DNA of 64,000 bases from an uncultured Prevotellaceae bacterium (GCA_900314715.1 OMWI01000017.1:1-64000), one strand, 5' to 3'. Shown: positions 53,592 to 63,663, counted from the first letter of the stretch. Numbers and translations are program-made. The notes: generated by a model from the letters alone, not told the origin.

Positions 53592-56132
53592 ATGAAAAAA
53601 TTATTATCTACATTCCTCGCATTATTCTTTATTGGGGGACTTGAGGTCTTTGCAGAGAACTTTTTGTTTAATGCTACCGATATTCAGAATGTTGGTATCA
53701 AAGATGCTGGATACACAGCAAATAATGGTACATTTACATTCAAAGCTATGAAGAATAATGGTTCAACAAACCCCGCCTTTAATGCCAATGATGGTGATGT
53801 GAGATTGTATGCCAAGAACACGCTTACCATTACCAACTCGGCTGGAAACATGACAAAGATTGTTTTCAACATTTCCACTCAAGGAAAGACAAGACTTGCT
53901 GAGGTCACTGCTTCAACAGGCACTATCGCTACACAAGCAGTTGGTGATGAAATCGTGACATGGGTAGGTGACGCTTCTGAAGTAACTTTTACGGTAGGTG
54001 ATAGAGCTGAGTATGGTTCTGATGGAAGAGAGAAGGCTGGTCGGCTTGTTTTTTTTTCATTAGTTATTACGTCTGACGCAGGTAGTTATGGTGACACACT
54101 AGATCCCGCCCCTGATCCTACCAACTTGCAAACCGTAGATAACATCGCTGCATTCAAGGCTCTTGCTGATGGAACAGAAGCTATCTTGAAACTCAATAAT
54201 GCACAAGTGCTATATTCTTTTGGAAATGACGTATATGTTCGTGACAATAGTGGTGCTATTGATTTCTTCAAGACTGATTTAGGTCTTACTACTGGTCAAG
54301 TATTAAATGGTTCTGTTATCGGTAAAAATACTTTTTACAACAAGACCCCAGAGTTAGCAAAAACCGAGAACACAAAGGCAGATAAGATTACCGCAACAGC
54401 AGGTACCGCAACAGCCAAGACATTAACTATAGCAGAAGCTAAGAATGAGGCTAATATTTGTGATTTGATTAAGATTACTGGTGCCAAAATCGTTTCAAAA
54501 GATGAGGGTTGGTATACTAATCTCTATGCTTGTATAGGCAATGATGAAATCATGATATACGATAGATATAGGCTTGTTGAAGGTACTATTGATAAAAATG
54601 AAACATACGATGTAGAAGGTATTCTTATCATCTACAAGGATGTCTATGAGCTCTATTTAACGAAAGATTATACCAACGGACAAGGTGAAGAACCATCTAT
54701 GGAATATCCAACAGAGGAAAAATTGCCCTATTCCATCGACTTCACGAATGGACAGGGTGGATTTACCATCAATGATGTTGTATTGCCAGAAGGACTTAAC
54801 TTAGTATGGTCAAATAGCTCAAGTTATGGAATGAAGGCATTTGGATACTATCAGCTAGCATTTGATACTGAAAGTTGGTTGGTTTCTCCCGTATTTGATT
54901 TGACTGACGTTACCGCTCCTGTCTTAACATTCGCTCATACGGGTAGGTATTTTAATAACATGCAAGAGGAAGCTACGCTTTGGGCAAAGGTAGAAGGTGG
55001 CGAATGGGAACAACTTTCTATTCCTACATGGTTCACCAATAATGACTGGAATTTCGTTGATGCTCAAGTTGACCTCTCTAAATATGTTGGTAAGAAAATT
55101 ACGCTTGGATTCAAGTATATCAGTACTTCTGCTGCCGCCGCAACATGGGGAATCAAGACATTGAGCATTGATGAAGTAAAAGAACACAAATTGGTTATCC
55201 AAGGTGAACAGGAGTTTGAAACTTCTACTACTGTAACCATCGTTCCATCTAATCCCGATAATGAGATTTGTTACACGATTGACGGTTCTGATCCCGTTAG
55301 CTCAAGCACCGCTATTCAATATACAAAACCATTTACCTTGACAGAGACAACTACAGTAAAGGCGTTTGAGGAAGGTGCAGAACTTTATGTAGAAATGACA
55401 TTTACCAAAAAGGAAGTACAACAAGGTGATGATGTTCCCGTGAAATGTGAAAAGCCTACTATTACTTTGCTTGCCAGTGGTAAAATCAGGATAGAAAGTG
55501 CTACAGAAGGGACAAAGTGTGTAACTAATATCACCGCATCAAATGCCGAGCCATTCGTAGATGAGGAGATTGACTTGAAAACTCCTCTGATAGTCTATAC
55601 CGTTACAGCCTTTGCCACGGCTGATGGCCATGAGGATTCCGAAATAGCAACCGCCACATTCCGTTGGGAGAAAACAGAGGGTGATATGAATGATGATGGA
55701 ATAGTAAATATAGCTGATGTAATTCAATTGGTAAATATGATACTCTCTCCAACCAAGGAGAAGAATTTTGTATTGTCACAGTATGATATTTTTAATACAA
55801 ACAATTCAATATATGCTTCCACATGTGCAAAACCTTCTATTATCCTTATTGGTAATGACAAGATAAAGGTGGAAAGTGCTACGGAAGGGGCAAGGTGTAT
55901 AACGAACATTACCGCATCGAATGCTGAGCCATTGACCGATGGAGAGATTAGTTTGAATACTCCGTTAACCGTCTATACCGTTAAAGCCTACGCTACCGCA
56001 GAAGGCTATGCTGACTCAGACGAAGCAACCGCCACATTCCGTTGGGAGAAAACAGAGGGAGATATGAATGGTGATGGAACGGTAAATATTGCCGACGTAG
56101 TACAATTAGTGATCATGATTTTGGGCAATTAA
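53592..56132 (+). CDS. Exported multidomain protein with two dockerin-like repeats
   Basis: 846 residues, signal peptide 1-20. N-terminal beta-rich domains (about 20-360) are not recognised. Residues about 380-530 look like a cleaved-adhesin/MAM-type jelly roll (LPYSIDFTNGQGGFTINDV, SWLVSPVFDLTDVTAPVLTF). A chitobiase-like C-terminal module (NPDNEICYTIDGSDPVSSST) follows at about 545-605. The end holds two copies of an about 115-120-residue unit, each closing with a type I dockerin-like calcium loop (GDMNDDGIVNIADVIQLVNM and GDMNGDGTVNIADVVQLVIM). Each copy has only one loop, so together they would make a split dockerin pair. Start at the ATG at 53592. Surface attachment or complex assembly is inferred. 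Confidence 0.75.
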   Translation: MKKLLSTFLALFFIGGLEVFAENFLFNATDIQNVGIKDAGYTANNGTFTFKAMKNNGSTNPAFNANDGDVRLYAKNTLTITNSAGNMTKIVFNISTQGKTRLAEVTASTGTIATQAVGDEIVTWVGDASEVTFTVGDRAEYGSDGREKAGRLVFFSLVITSDAGSYGDTLDPAPDPTNLQTVDNIAAFKALADGTEAILKLNNAQVLYSFGNDVYVRDNSGAIDFFKTDLGLTTGQVLNGSVIGKNTFYNKTPELAKTENTKADKITATAGTATAKTLTIAEAKNEANICDLIKITGAKIVSKDEGWYTNLYACIGNDEIMIYDRYRLVEGTIDKNETYDVEGILIIYKDVYELYLTKDYTNGQGEEPSMEYPTEEKLPYSIDFTNGQGGFTINDVVLPEGLNLVWSNSSSYGMKAFGYYQLAFDTESWLVSPVFDLTDVTAPVLTFAHTGRYFNNMQEEATLWAKVEGGEWEQLSIPTWFTNNDWNFVDAQVDLSKYVGKKITLGFKYISTSAAAATWGIKTLSIDEVKEHKLVIQGEQEFETSTTVTIVPSNPDNEICYTIDGSDPVSSSTAIQYTKPFTLTETTTVKAFEEGAELYVEMTFTKKEVQQGDDVPVKCEKPTITLLASGKIRIESATEGTKCVTNITASNAEPFVDEEIDLKTPLIVYTVTAFATADGHEDSEIATATFRWEKTEGDMNDDGIVNIADVIQLVNMILSPTKEKNFVLSQYDIFNTNNSIYASTCAKPSIILIGNDKIKVESATEGARCITNITASNAEPLTDGEISLNTPLTVYTVKAYATAEGYADSDEATATFRWEKTEGDMNGDGTVNIADVVQLVIMILGN

Positions 56133-56185
56133 CCACCAATATCATTAAACCGACATTTTCATAATTGTCGTAAGAATATGATAAA

Positions 56186-56220
56186 GGCTGAATCCTTCGC
56201 TTGGGGTTCAGTCTTTTTTT
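56186..56220 (+). terminator. Rho-independent terminator after the dockerin gene
   Basis: A GGCTGAATCC / GGTTCAGTC stem with a short loop is followed by seven T. It lies 53 bp past the stop codon. Confidence 0.88.
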
Positions 56221-56310
56221 GTGATAATGACAATTTGTTAATGTATAGTGTTGAGTGTCCAGTGTTTAGTGTATAAATAGCCTAATTGTTAATAGTGAAT
56301 GTTACTTATG

Positions 56311-56344
56311 ATTCTTCATTCTTCATTCATCATTCTTCATTTTT
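56311..56344. repeat. 7-bp tandem repeat array (CTTCATT)
   Basis: About four and a half heptamers (CTTCATT, CATCATT) abut the left end of the second GACCTC element. On the other strand they read AATGAAG, similar to the array beside the first element. Confidence 0.7.
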
Positions 56345-56685
56345 ACAAGACCTCCCCCTAATTTCAGTTAAACATTTTGTTGTCAACAGATTATGGTTTT
56401 CAAGACCTCATGTAAGACCTCACCTAACACCTCACCTAAGACCTCACCTAAGACCTCACGTTTTGATGTCTTAGTTTTTGATGATTCTTCTCATTCTCGT
56501 TTATTTTATGTGCATCAGATTTCTGCTTCATCAAAGTTTTGTTGGCAAACTAAATCATACTCCGACGTGAGGTCTTAGGTGAGGTCTATGGGAGGTGTTA
56601 GGTGAGGTCTTACATGAGGTCTTGAAAATGTTAAATCACTGATAAAGAACAAATTAACCTAAAAAACGGGAGGTCTTGGCGAAAA
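56341..56685. repeat. 345-bp inverted-repeat element built of GACCTC/GAGGTC blocks (copy 2)
   Basis: The left arm (about 56341-56460) has blocks such as CAAGACCTCATGTAAGACC. The right arm (about 56570-56685) is its inverted counterpart. The right arm matches the left arm of copy 1 best, including GTTCTTTATCAG-YGATTTAACAT, so the copies are in opposite orientation. The centres also align when one is reversed (CACGTCGG ... AGTTTGC). There is no ORF conserved between the two. Confidence 0.8.
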
Positions 56686-56816
56686 TAACAATATTCAGGG
56701 TTTTGTGTGAGAATTTACGCATGGTGCAATCGTAGAATTCTGTTGTACTTTTTAACAAAGATACATAATTTCATCGAGATGTTACATCAAAACAATTGAC
56801 TTTTATACATTTTTTG

Positions 56817-56825
56817 TATCTTTGC
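56817..56825 (+). promoter_or_regulatory. -7 box of the esterase/GH43 operon
   Basis: TATCTTTGC is an exact -7 box 45 bp above the ATG. ATTG (56795-56798) is 18 bp upstream and may be the -33. The segment 56686-56816 holds nothing else I can identify. Confidence 0.65.
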
Positions 56826-56870
56826 ATACAAATTGTTTACAACTAACTATACAAGGAATAAGACAAACCG

Positions 56871-58304
56871 ATGATTATGAAATCTACTTTTATTGCATTA
56901 CTGATGACAGCACTGACGACGACTGCCAGTGCACAGGTTTTTGATAGTTCGACAGAGAAGACTTTGGCACAAACGAAGTACGGTCAGGTGGCAGGTTACA
57001 TCGAGCGTGGTGTTTACACTTACAAAGGTATTCCCTATGCAAAAGCAGAGCGGTTTCTGCCAGCACAAGAACCAAAGGCTTGGCAAGGTGTTCGTTCATC
57101 ACGCCATTGGGGCCCCGTCTGTCCACAAGCCAAGAATAATGGTTGGAGAAACGACGAGACGGCATTCTTTTATCAATGGAACGATGGCTATCAGAGTGAG
57201 GATTGCTTGCGATTGAATATCTGGACAAAGGGATTGAATGACGGAAAGAAACGACCTGTATTGTTTTGGCTGCACGGTGGTGGTTACACCAGTGGCAACG
57301 GACAGGAGCATCCTGGTTACGACGGGCGTAATTTGGCAGACAAAGGAGATGTAGTGGTAGTGACTATCAACCATCGTTTGAATGTACTCGGCTTCCTCGA
57401 TTTGTCTTCCTTTGGCGAGAAATATAAGGGTTCAGCCAACGTTGGTATGACAGATATTGTAGCTGCCTTGCGATGGGTAAAAGAAAATATTGCCAACTTT
57501 GGTGGCGACCCCAATTGTGTGACCATCTTCGGACAATCAGGTGGTGGAGGCAAAGTTTCTACATTGCTCTGTATGCCTTCAGCACAAGGATTGTTTCACC
57601 GCGCCATGGTGATGAGTGGTTCGTTTCTCGGTAGCACTCCCCAGAAGGAAGCCCGTGAGGTGGGTCAACTGACGGCTTGGTATTTAGGATTGACGACGGA
57701 GACCATCGATAGTATCCAACGCGTACCTTATGAACGTTTGTTGGAAGCTGCCAACAAGGCATCAAGGGAAGTTAGCAACCGACATCGTGATAAACAAACA
57801 GGTCATGGTATTCGTCTTGGTTGGGGACCCGTAAATGACGGCGACATCATGCCAGGTATCTTCGAGAATGGTAGTGAACGCATTTCCAATGACATTCCTT
57901 TGCTCATCGGTTCTACGCTCAACGAGTTTTCCACACCCAATATAGACCAACGTGTGCGCCCTGCCGTTATTCAACAAGCAACTATCCGTTGTCAGGATGG
58001 TGGTGCTCCTGTTTATGTCTATCTCTCTGCATACCAGACACCTACACTCGATGGGCGCAACCATGCTTGCCACAATAGCGACATTGCCTTCTTCTTTAAC
58101 AATGTGGTGAAGAGTGCTCAGATGATTGGTGCCACAAAGGAGGGACTTGCGCTTGGCGACAAGATGAGTAATGCGTTGTTGAATTTCGCTCGTACAGGTA
58201 ATCCCAATGCAAAGGGACTCCCTAAATGGCCAGCCTTCACACCCGAAACGGAGGCTACCATGCGTTTTGATGCGCCGAAGTGTGAGATTACCTATAAGAA
58301 ATGA
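56871..58304 (+). CDS. Secreted type B carboxylesterase (first of a pair)
   Basis: 477 residues with a signal peptide (start 56871, or Met3 at 56877). Alpha/beta hydrolase of the carboxylesterase B family. It shows the oxyanion motif FWLHGGGYTSGNG, the nucleophile Ser in TIFGQSGGGGKVSTLL and the catalytic His in GRNHACHNSDIAFFFNN. The acidic residue is probably the Glu in STLNEFSTP. In this context it may remove ester groups (acetyl, feruloyl or methyl) from plant polysaccharides. It is followed by a second family member after 43 bp and by GH43. The two share the HGGGY, QSGGGGKVSTLL and TGNPN-KGLPKW segments. Confidence 0.88.
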   Translation: MIMKSTFIALLMTALTTTASAQVFDSSTEKTLAQTKYGQVAGYIERGVYTYKGIPYAKAERFLPAQEPKAWQGVRSSRHWGPVCPQAKNNGWRNDETAFFYQWNDGYQSEDCLRLNIWTKGLNDGKKRPVLFWLHGGGYTSGNGQEHPGYDGRNLADKGDVVVVTINHRLNVLGFLDLSSFGEKYKGSANVGMTDIVAALRWVKENIANFGGDPNCVTIFGQSGGGGKVSTLLCMPSAQGLFHRAMVMSGSFLGSTPQKEAREVGQLTAWYLGLTTETIDSIQRVPYERLLEAANKASREVSNRHRDKQTGHGIRLGWGPVNDGDIMPGIFENGSERISNDIPLLIGSTLNEFSTPNIDQRVRPAVIQQATIRCQDGGAPVYVYLSAYQTPTLDGRNHACHNSDIAFFFNNVVKSAQMIGATKEGLALGDKMSNALLNFARTGNPNAKGLPKWPAFTPETEATMRFDAPKCEITYKK

Positions 58305-58347
58305 AGTGCGAATAATATAAAAAGACTAACCATAACTAATTTAAAAA

Positions 58348-59910
58348 ATGAATAAGACATTTCTTTCTTTACTTATGACATTGCCGTTGGCATTTTTCGA
58401 TGTACAAGCGCAACCCATCACGGCTGGTCCACACACTCGCGTAGAGACTATCTATGGTCCGATTGAGGGCTATCAAGATGGTAACATCTTCACGTTTAAA
58501 GGAATCCGCTATGCAAAGGCGGAGCGGTTTATGCCGCCACAATCTCCCGACAAGTTTACGGAACTGAGACAATGTAAAGTTTATGGTCCGCAGGCTCCAC
58601 AGAATGAGAGTTTGAAGTGGAACGACCGCAATAGCCAGACGGATTATGGCTTTGGCAATCAGTTTGTTACTGAACCAATGGACGAACAGAATTGTCTTGT
58701 CCTGAATGTCTGGACTCCAAGTATCAATGATAGTAAACGTCGTCCCGTCTTCGTATGGATTCATGGTGGAGGATATTCGGGCGGTTCGGGCCATGATCTT
58801 CCTTGTTATGAAGGTCGTGCTTTAGCTGAGGCTGGCAATATCGTGGTGGTAAACTTGAATCATCGTCTGAACATCTTGGGTTATGCTAACCTGACAGGAT
58901 TGGGTGGAAAGTATTCGCAAAGTGTTAACTTAGGTATGCAAGACATCGTGAAGGCTTTGGAATGGATTCGCGACAATATTGACCGATTCGGTGGAGACCC
59001 CAATGAAGTGACTATCGGCGGTCAATCGGGTGGTGGAGGAAAGGTGTCAACATTATTGGCCATGCCTTCAGCCAAGGGCTTGTTCAAACGCGCCATCGTT
59101 CAGAGTGGTTCTACTTTACGACAGGCATTACCTGAACAAACGCGTTCTTTCGGTATTGCTCTCGCACAAGAGTTGGGACAACCAGCCACGGCTCAGGCAG
59201 ACTTCTCGAAATATACCTACGAAGAATTGAACTATGCCGTCAGTCGTCTTGCTCAACGTGGCATTCGTAGTAGTTTCTCTCCTGTGGTTGATGGTACTAT
59301 CCTTCCACAACATCCTTTCGAACCAGCCTCTCCCGTTTCTAAAGACGTACCTATGCTAATCGGTACTGATTTCAACGAGTTTACTTTCGACATTAGTCAC
59401 GATATGACATGGAATGAAGCTGAAGCGGCCATTCGTCAACGTCAAGGTGATAAGGCAGACCAGTATATAGCAGCATTCAAGAAAGCCTATCCCAATGCCG
59501 AGGCAAAGGAAATGACCTACGTAGATACGGGTTTCCGCGCGGGAGCCGTTCGTCAAGCAAAAGCCAAGGCAAAACAGGGTGGTGCTCCTGCTTATCTCTA
59601 TTTGTTTACATGGAAACCAGAGAGCAATGCTCTCGGTGCCTCGCATGGTATGGAGTTGCCTTTTATGCTCCATAACGTTAGTTTGCAACGCGAAATGACA
59701 GGTGCTTCCGAAAAGGCTTATAAGTTTGAGAAACTCATCAGTAGCATCTGGCTCGCCTTTATCAAGACGGGAAATCCGAACGTGAAAGGTTTGCCTAAAT
59801 GGGAACCCTATAACGAGGAGACGGGTGTAACCATGATTCTCGATAATAAGTGCGAACCCCGTCAGCACCACGATAAAGAGTTGATGGAGATGAGTCGTAG
59901 TATTTGGTAA
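58348..59910 (+). CDS. Secreted type B carboxylesterase (second of a pair)
   Basis: 520 residues, signal peptide about 1-21. Same family as its neighbour, with FVWIHGGGYSGGSGHDLP, the nucleophile Ser in VTIGGQSGGGGKVSTLLAMP and the acidic residue in LIGTDFNEFTFD. The likely catalytic His is in GASHGMELPFMLHN. The pair probably arose by duplication; divergence is high enough to suggest different substrates. It precedes GH43 by 62 bp on the same strand. Confidence 0.88.
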   Translation: MNKTFLSLLMTLPLAFFDVQAQPITAGPHTRVETIYGPIEGYQDGNIFTFKGIRYAKAERFMPPQSPDKFTELRQCKVYGPQAPQNESLKWNDRNSQTDYGFGNQFVTEPMDEQNCLVLNVWTPSINDSKRRPVFVWIHGGGYSGGSGHDLPCYEGRALAEAGNIVVVNLNHRLNILGYANLTGLGGKYSQSVNLGMQDIVKALEWIRDNIDRFGGDPNEVTIGGQSGGGGKVSTLLAMPSAKGLFKRAIVQSGSTLRQALPEQTRSFGIALAQELGQPATAQADFSKYTYEELNYAVSRLAQRGIRSSFSPVVDGTILPQHPFEPASPVSKDVPMLIGTDFNEFTFDISHDMTWNEAEAAIRQRQGDKADQYIAAFKKAYPNAEAKEMTYVDTGFRAGAVRQAKAKAKQGGAPAYLYLFTWKPESNALGASHGMELPFMLHNVSLQREMTGASEKAYKFEKLISSIWLAFIKTGNPNVKGLPKWEPYNEETGVTMILDNKCEPRQHHDKELMEMSRSIW

Positions 59911-59972
59911 ACACAATAAATAGTCAATATGAAGAAAGCGTTTTCTTCGAGGAAATTAGAAAATAAAATAAT

Positions 59973-61016
59973 ATGAGACACAAATTGTTTTTCACAATGG
60001 CACTTTTAGCCATTTGCTTATCGGCTTCAGCACAAGGACCGCGCAGAGGCTTTCAGCGGGAGGCATTCCAGACAGAGACACCTATGGTTCATGACCCCGT
60101 CATGGCCAAAGACGGTGATACGTACTACATCTTTGCCACGGGTATGGGAATCCAACAGATGACATCTAAAGATCGTAAGACATGGACGGTATTGCCACAA
60201 CCTGTAATGACCGTCATTCCTGGTTGGACTACCGACTCCGTACCTGGCTTTGGTTCTCATGTATGGGCACCGGATGTTATTCAATGGCATGGTCGTTGGT
60301 GGTTAGCTTATAGTTGTTCAACATTTGGTAAGAATGGCTCTGCCATCGGTTTGCTTAGTAGTCGTTCATTGCGGTCAAATCTATGGAAGGATGAAGGTTG
60401 CATCGTTACTTCGCACGAGCGGAAAAGTGATGCAAACGGTAAGATGAGGGGCGACAACTGGAACGCTATCGACCCAAACTTCGTTATTGATGATGCAACA
60501 GATACGCCGTGGCTCGTTTGGGGTTCTTTCTGGGATGGTATTCAATTGGCTCGTCTCGATTCCACGATGCATCTGGCATCAAAGCCCGTGACTATCGCGC
60601 GTCGTCATCTTCCTGGTGATCCGAATGCGGCAGAGAATCCTACTTCCAAGTTTGCTGGTCGCAATGCCATTGAGGCTCCGTTTATCTTCAAGCACAATGG
60701 TTGGTATTATCTTTTCGTAAGTTGGGATTATTGTTGTCGTGGTGCCAAGAGTAACTATCGTGTAGCGGTGGGACGTAGTAAGAAAGTGGAAGGTCCTTAT
60801 CTCGACCGCAATGGCAAGGATATGGCCAATGGTGGTGGTACGCTTTTTCTTGAAGGCGACAAAAAGGAATGGGAAGCGGCTGGCCATTGTGCCGCCTACA
60901 CCTTTGATGGCGAGGATATTTTCATCTGTCATGGCTATAGCGCTACGCAAAACGGAGCAGCCATGCTTATCCAACGACCTATCAGTTGGACTACCGACGG
61001 ATGGCCTGAGTTGTAA
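59973..61016 (+). CDS. Secreted GH43 arabinan endo-1,5-alpha-L-arabinosidase-like enzyme
   Basis: 347 residues with a signal peptide (1-20). Five-bladed propeller of family 43. The general base Asp is in MVHDPVMAKDGDTYYIF, the pKa-modulating Asp in NAIDPNFVIDDATDTPWLVW and the acid Glu in RNAIEAPFIFKHNGWYYLF. The motif set is closest to the endo-arabinanase subfamilies, which cut the alpha-1,5-arabinan side chains of pectin. Downstream of two esterases and convergent with a GH127 beta-L-arabinofuranosidase, it supports an arabinose-polymer cluster. Substrate is inferred. Confidence 0.88.
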   Translation: MRHKLFFTMALLAICLSASAQGPRRGFQREAFQTETPMVHDPVMAKDGDTYYIFATGMGIQQMTSKDRKTWTVLPQPVMTVIPGWTTDSVPGFGSHVWAPDVIQWHGRWWLAYSCSTFGKNGSAIGLLSSRSLRSNLWKDEGCIVTSHERKSDANGKMRGDNWNAIDPNFVIDDATDTPWLVWGSFWDGIQLARLDSTMHLASKPVTIARRHLPGDPNAAENPTSKFAGRNAIEAPFIFKHNGWYYLFVSWDYCCRGAKSNYRVAVGRSKKVEGPYLDRNGKDMANGGGTLFLEGDKKEWEAAGHCAAYTFDGEDIFICHGYSATQNGAAMLIQRPISWTTDGWPEL

Positions 61017-61055
61017 AGAGTAGTGAGAAGGGAGAGGTGAGAGAATAGCTTTGGA

Positions 61056-61087
61056 GATTGAAAATTGAAGATTGAAGATTGAAAATT
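61056..61087. repeat. 7-bp tandem repeat array (GATTGAA)
   Basis: About four and a half heptamers (GATTGAA/AATTGAA), the same motif as at 4387. It lies in the convergent gap between GH43 and GH127. A loose inverted pairing of GAGAGGTGAGAG with CTCTCACCTCTC flanks it and may act as a two-way terminator. Confidence 0.65.
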
Positions 61088-61164
61088 ATGCTATTCTCTT
61101 GCTTCTTGCTTCTAACTTTCTTACTTTCTAAAAGGCTAATCTCTCACCTCTCACTTCTTAAATA

Positions 61165-63627
61165 CTATTTCACGCTCCACTCAAAGAGTCCTGATGATAG
61201 TTTTTCGGGAAGTTTCACTTCCAATTTTAGTTCTTTTGTCGATACTGGGTCGAAGTTGACCGTGCAAGCACTCCCTTTCGTGGTGGGATAATTGTCGGCA
61301 TGAGCTACTTCCTGCCAGTTGCCCGAAGCATCTTTATAGTAAATCTTCCAACTTTCGGGTGTGCTACAACCGCCCCATGGTTGGTCGTCAAACCAATATA
61401 CGGTACTACTTTGTACGGTAGCTTCCTCTGGGAAGGTATAGGTAATCCATTCCGTACTGTTGTTCTTTGGCCACCAATGATAATAAGGGATAGAGCGGTC
61501 GTTGCCGTTCTTCGGAACCAATCGGTCGTTGATGCTTGTCAATGCTGGTGTGCGTGTTGAGGCTTGTATCTTGCTCATCGAAGCCAGCGTAGCGGGTTCA
61601 GATGGACGAGTAGCCTTTAAGTCTTGAGCAATCCACACTTTCATGTTTCCACTACCACGATGACACCATGCATAATAAGGTATCAGGGTGAGACGAGCAT
61701 CTGTAGTAGTCAGTTTTCCTTGCTTGTCGAAAGCCAATTGCTGAACGTCCGTAGCAAGTTGCGTAATCTTGTACGTATGTGCGCCATCAGCCGCCGTGAT
61801 ATTGAAATCTACGTTGGGAATCACTTCGAATTGTGGATTTTGGTTGTGTAAGATATGCATGATGTCAAAGTTGTTGTCCTTAAACTCAGCGCAATATACC
61901 AATGGTCCTCTTTCAACGCTAATCATACCGAGGTCGGCTTCCACTTTCTCATTGGCGCGAACGGTACGTGGTTGCATATCGAAATGAATGCGTACCACGT
62001 CGCCCTTCTTCCACTTACGGTCGATGGTGAGATACCCGTCTTCCGTGGTTTGGGTGTCAACGGCAACGCCATTCACCGAAAAGGTATATCCTAATCGCTT
62101 GTTGTCGCTATAAGCATATAAGTCGCTGGGCACCACTTGGTTCTTCACCCATCCAGGAATGCGAATCTTCATGGCAAACTTTCCTACACTATTCTTGTCA
62201 ACGTTGATGGCGATGTCGCCGTCCCACGGATATTGTGTTGATTGCGAGAGAGCAACCTTTTTACCAGCCACGTTGAGTTGGGTGGAATTACTCAAGAACA
62301 GGTTGACATATACATTGCGGTCTTTCACGGCATATACATAACCAGGCAAAGAGGGGATGAAACGACAGATGTTACTGGGGCAACAAGCGCACCCGAACCA
62401 CGCCTGACGTTGGTGTTGTCCCATAGACTCCAATGGGTTGGGGTAGAAGAATCCACCACCATCAAGCGAAACGCCTGAGATAAGACCATTATATAATGTG
62501 CGCTCCAACACGTCGTAATATTTGGAATCGCCATGCAACAAGAACAAACGGTAGTTGACATATACATTACCGATGGCGGCACATGTCTCGCAATAAGCAC
62601 TCATGTTGGGCAAGTAGTAATTAGGACCGAAAGCCTCACCAGAAGATGTGGCTCCGATACCGCCCGTGATATAAAGTTTCTTTGTAACGATATTGTCCCA
62701 AATCTTGTCAATCGCATGAATGTAGTCTTGATCGCCAGTAAGTGCGGCAACATCTGCCATTCCAGCATACATATAGGCGGCGCGAACGGCGTGTCCTACT
62801 GCTTCGTCTTGTTCAATCACAGGTTTATGGGCTTGTGAATAATCGTGCGTTATCGTTGTCTTTCCACGATAATCTAGTAAGAACTTTGCTTCGTCGAGAT
62901 ATTTCTTTTCACCCGTAGCCAAATAGAGTCGAGCCAAAGCCATCTCGGCTATCTGGTGACCAGGAACCACACATGCCTGACCAGCGTTGGGTCCTACCTC
63001 GCGAATGACGCAATCAGCATAGCGCTTGGCGATGTTGAGAAACTTGGTGGAACCAGTGGCTTGCCAATGAGCAACGGCACCCTCTACCATGTGACCGAGG
63101 TTATAGAGCTCATGCGAAAGGTCTTCTTCTTTCGACCAACGCGTCTTTCCTGCCCAATGATGGGGATTGTCGGGATTTTGCGTACGAGCGGTGTAGAGAT
63201 AGCCGTCGGGTTCTTGAGCAGAGGCGATGATGTCGATAACTGAATCCACGTAAGCCTCCAACTTCTTATCGGGATAGGTTTGTAAGATGTACGATGCACC
63301 CTCGATGGTCTTGTAAGGGTCGGTATCGTCGAATGAATAACCTACGCCGTTTACCTTGAAAACCTTGGAAGGGTCTTTCAAATGTGCGGCAGCATTCTCG
63401 AAGTTCTTGTAGCGCCCTTCGCTCTCACACTTGCTGAATGCGAGAGGGATGGTAACGGTGCGACTGGCTTCCAATCGCTGTCCCCAGAATGAGTTGCTTG
63501 CTACCTTCACTTGCGTGAAAGGTACTGGCGTGATGGGATAGCCTGCACTTTGTTTTTGTGCAGAGCCAGTTAATGCCATGGTGATGCCGATGGCACCAAG
63601 CATTGTGATTCTAAGTAATTGTTTCAT
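61165..63627 (-). CDS. Secreted GH127 beta-L-arabinofuranosidase
   Basis: 820 residues with a signal peptide (1-23). Family 127 (formerly DUF1680), an (alpha/alpha)6 barrel with a zinc-bound Cys nucleophile. The active-site cluster is visible as Glu and Cys in MSAYCETCAAIGNVYVN and the Cys pair in WFGCACCPSNICRF. C-terminal beta-sandwich domains follow. The last about 120 residues resemble a discoidin-like binding domain (TYTFPEEATVQSSTVYWFDD). Such enzymes release beta-linked L-arabinofuranose from pectin or glycoproteins. It lies upstream (5' side) of nothing but a short repeat, with a GH97 gene next on the same strand. Confidence 0.92.
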   Translation of the reverse strand: MKQLLRITMLGAIGITMALTGSAQKQSAGYPITPVPFTQVKVASNSFWGQRLEASRTVTIPLAFSKCESEGRYKNFENAAAHLKDPSKVFKVNGVGYSFDDTDPYKTIEGASYILQTYPDKKLEAYVDSVIDIIASAQEPDGYLYTARTQNPDNPHHWAGKTRWSKEEDLSHELYNLGHMVEGAVAHWQATGSTKFLNIAKRYADCVIREVGPNAGQACVVPGHQIAEMALARLYLATGEKKYLDEAKFLLDYRGKTTITHDYSQAHKPVIEQDEAVGHAVRAAYMYAGMADVAALTGDQDYIHAIDKIWDNIVTKKLYITGGIGATSSGEAFGPNYYLPNMSAYCETCAAIGNVYVNYRLFLLHGDSKYYDVLERTLYNGLISGVSLDGGGFFYPNPLESMGQHQRQAWFGCACCPSNICRFIPSLPGYVYAVKDRNVYVNLFLSNSTQLNVAGKKVALSQSTQYPWDGDIAINVDKNSVGKFAMKIRIPGWVKNQVVPSDLYAYSDNKRLGYTFSVNGVAVDTQTTEDGYLTIDRKWKKGDVVRIHFDMQPRTVRANEKVEADLGMISVERGPLVYCAEFKDNNFDIMHILHNQNPQFEVIPNVDFNITAADGAHTYKITQLATDVQQLAFDKQGKLTTTDARLTLIPYYAWCHRGSGNMKVWIAQDLKATRPSEPATLASMSKIQASTRTPALTSINDRLVPKNGNDRSIPYYHWWPKNNSTEWITYTFPEEATVQSSTVYWFDDQPWGGCSTPESWKIYYKDASGNWQEVAHADNYPTTKGSACTVNFDPVSTKELKLEVKLPEKLSSGLFEWSVK

Positions 63628-63663
63628 GGATAATATTGTATTTAATTTTAATGATTGTCTTTG

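Noticed and set aside
56286..56578. Overlapping open frames within copy 2 of the GACCTC element
   Set aside because: They translate the tandem blocks (TSPKTSPKTS-like) and are not present in copy 1.
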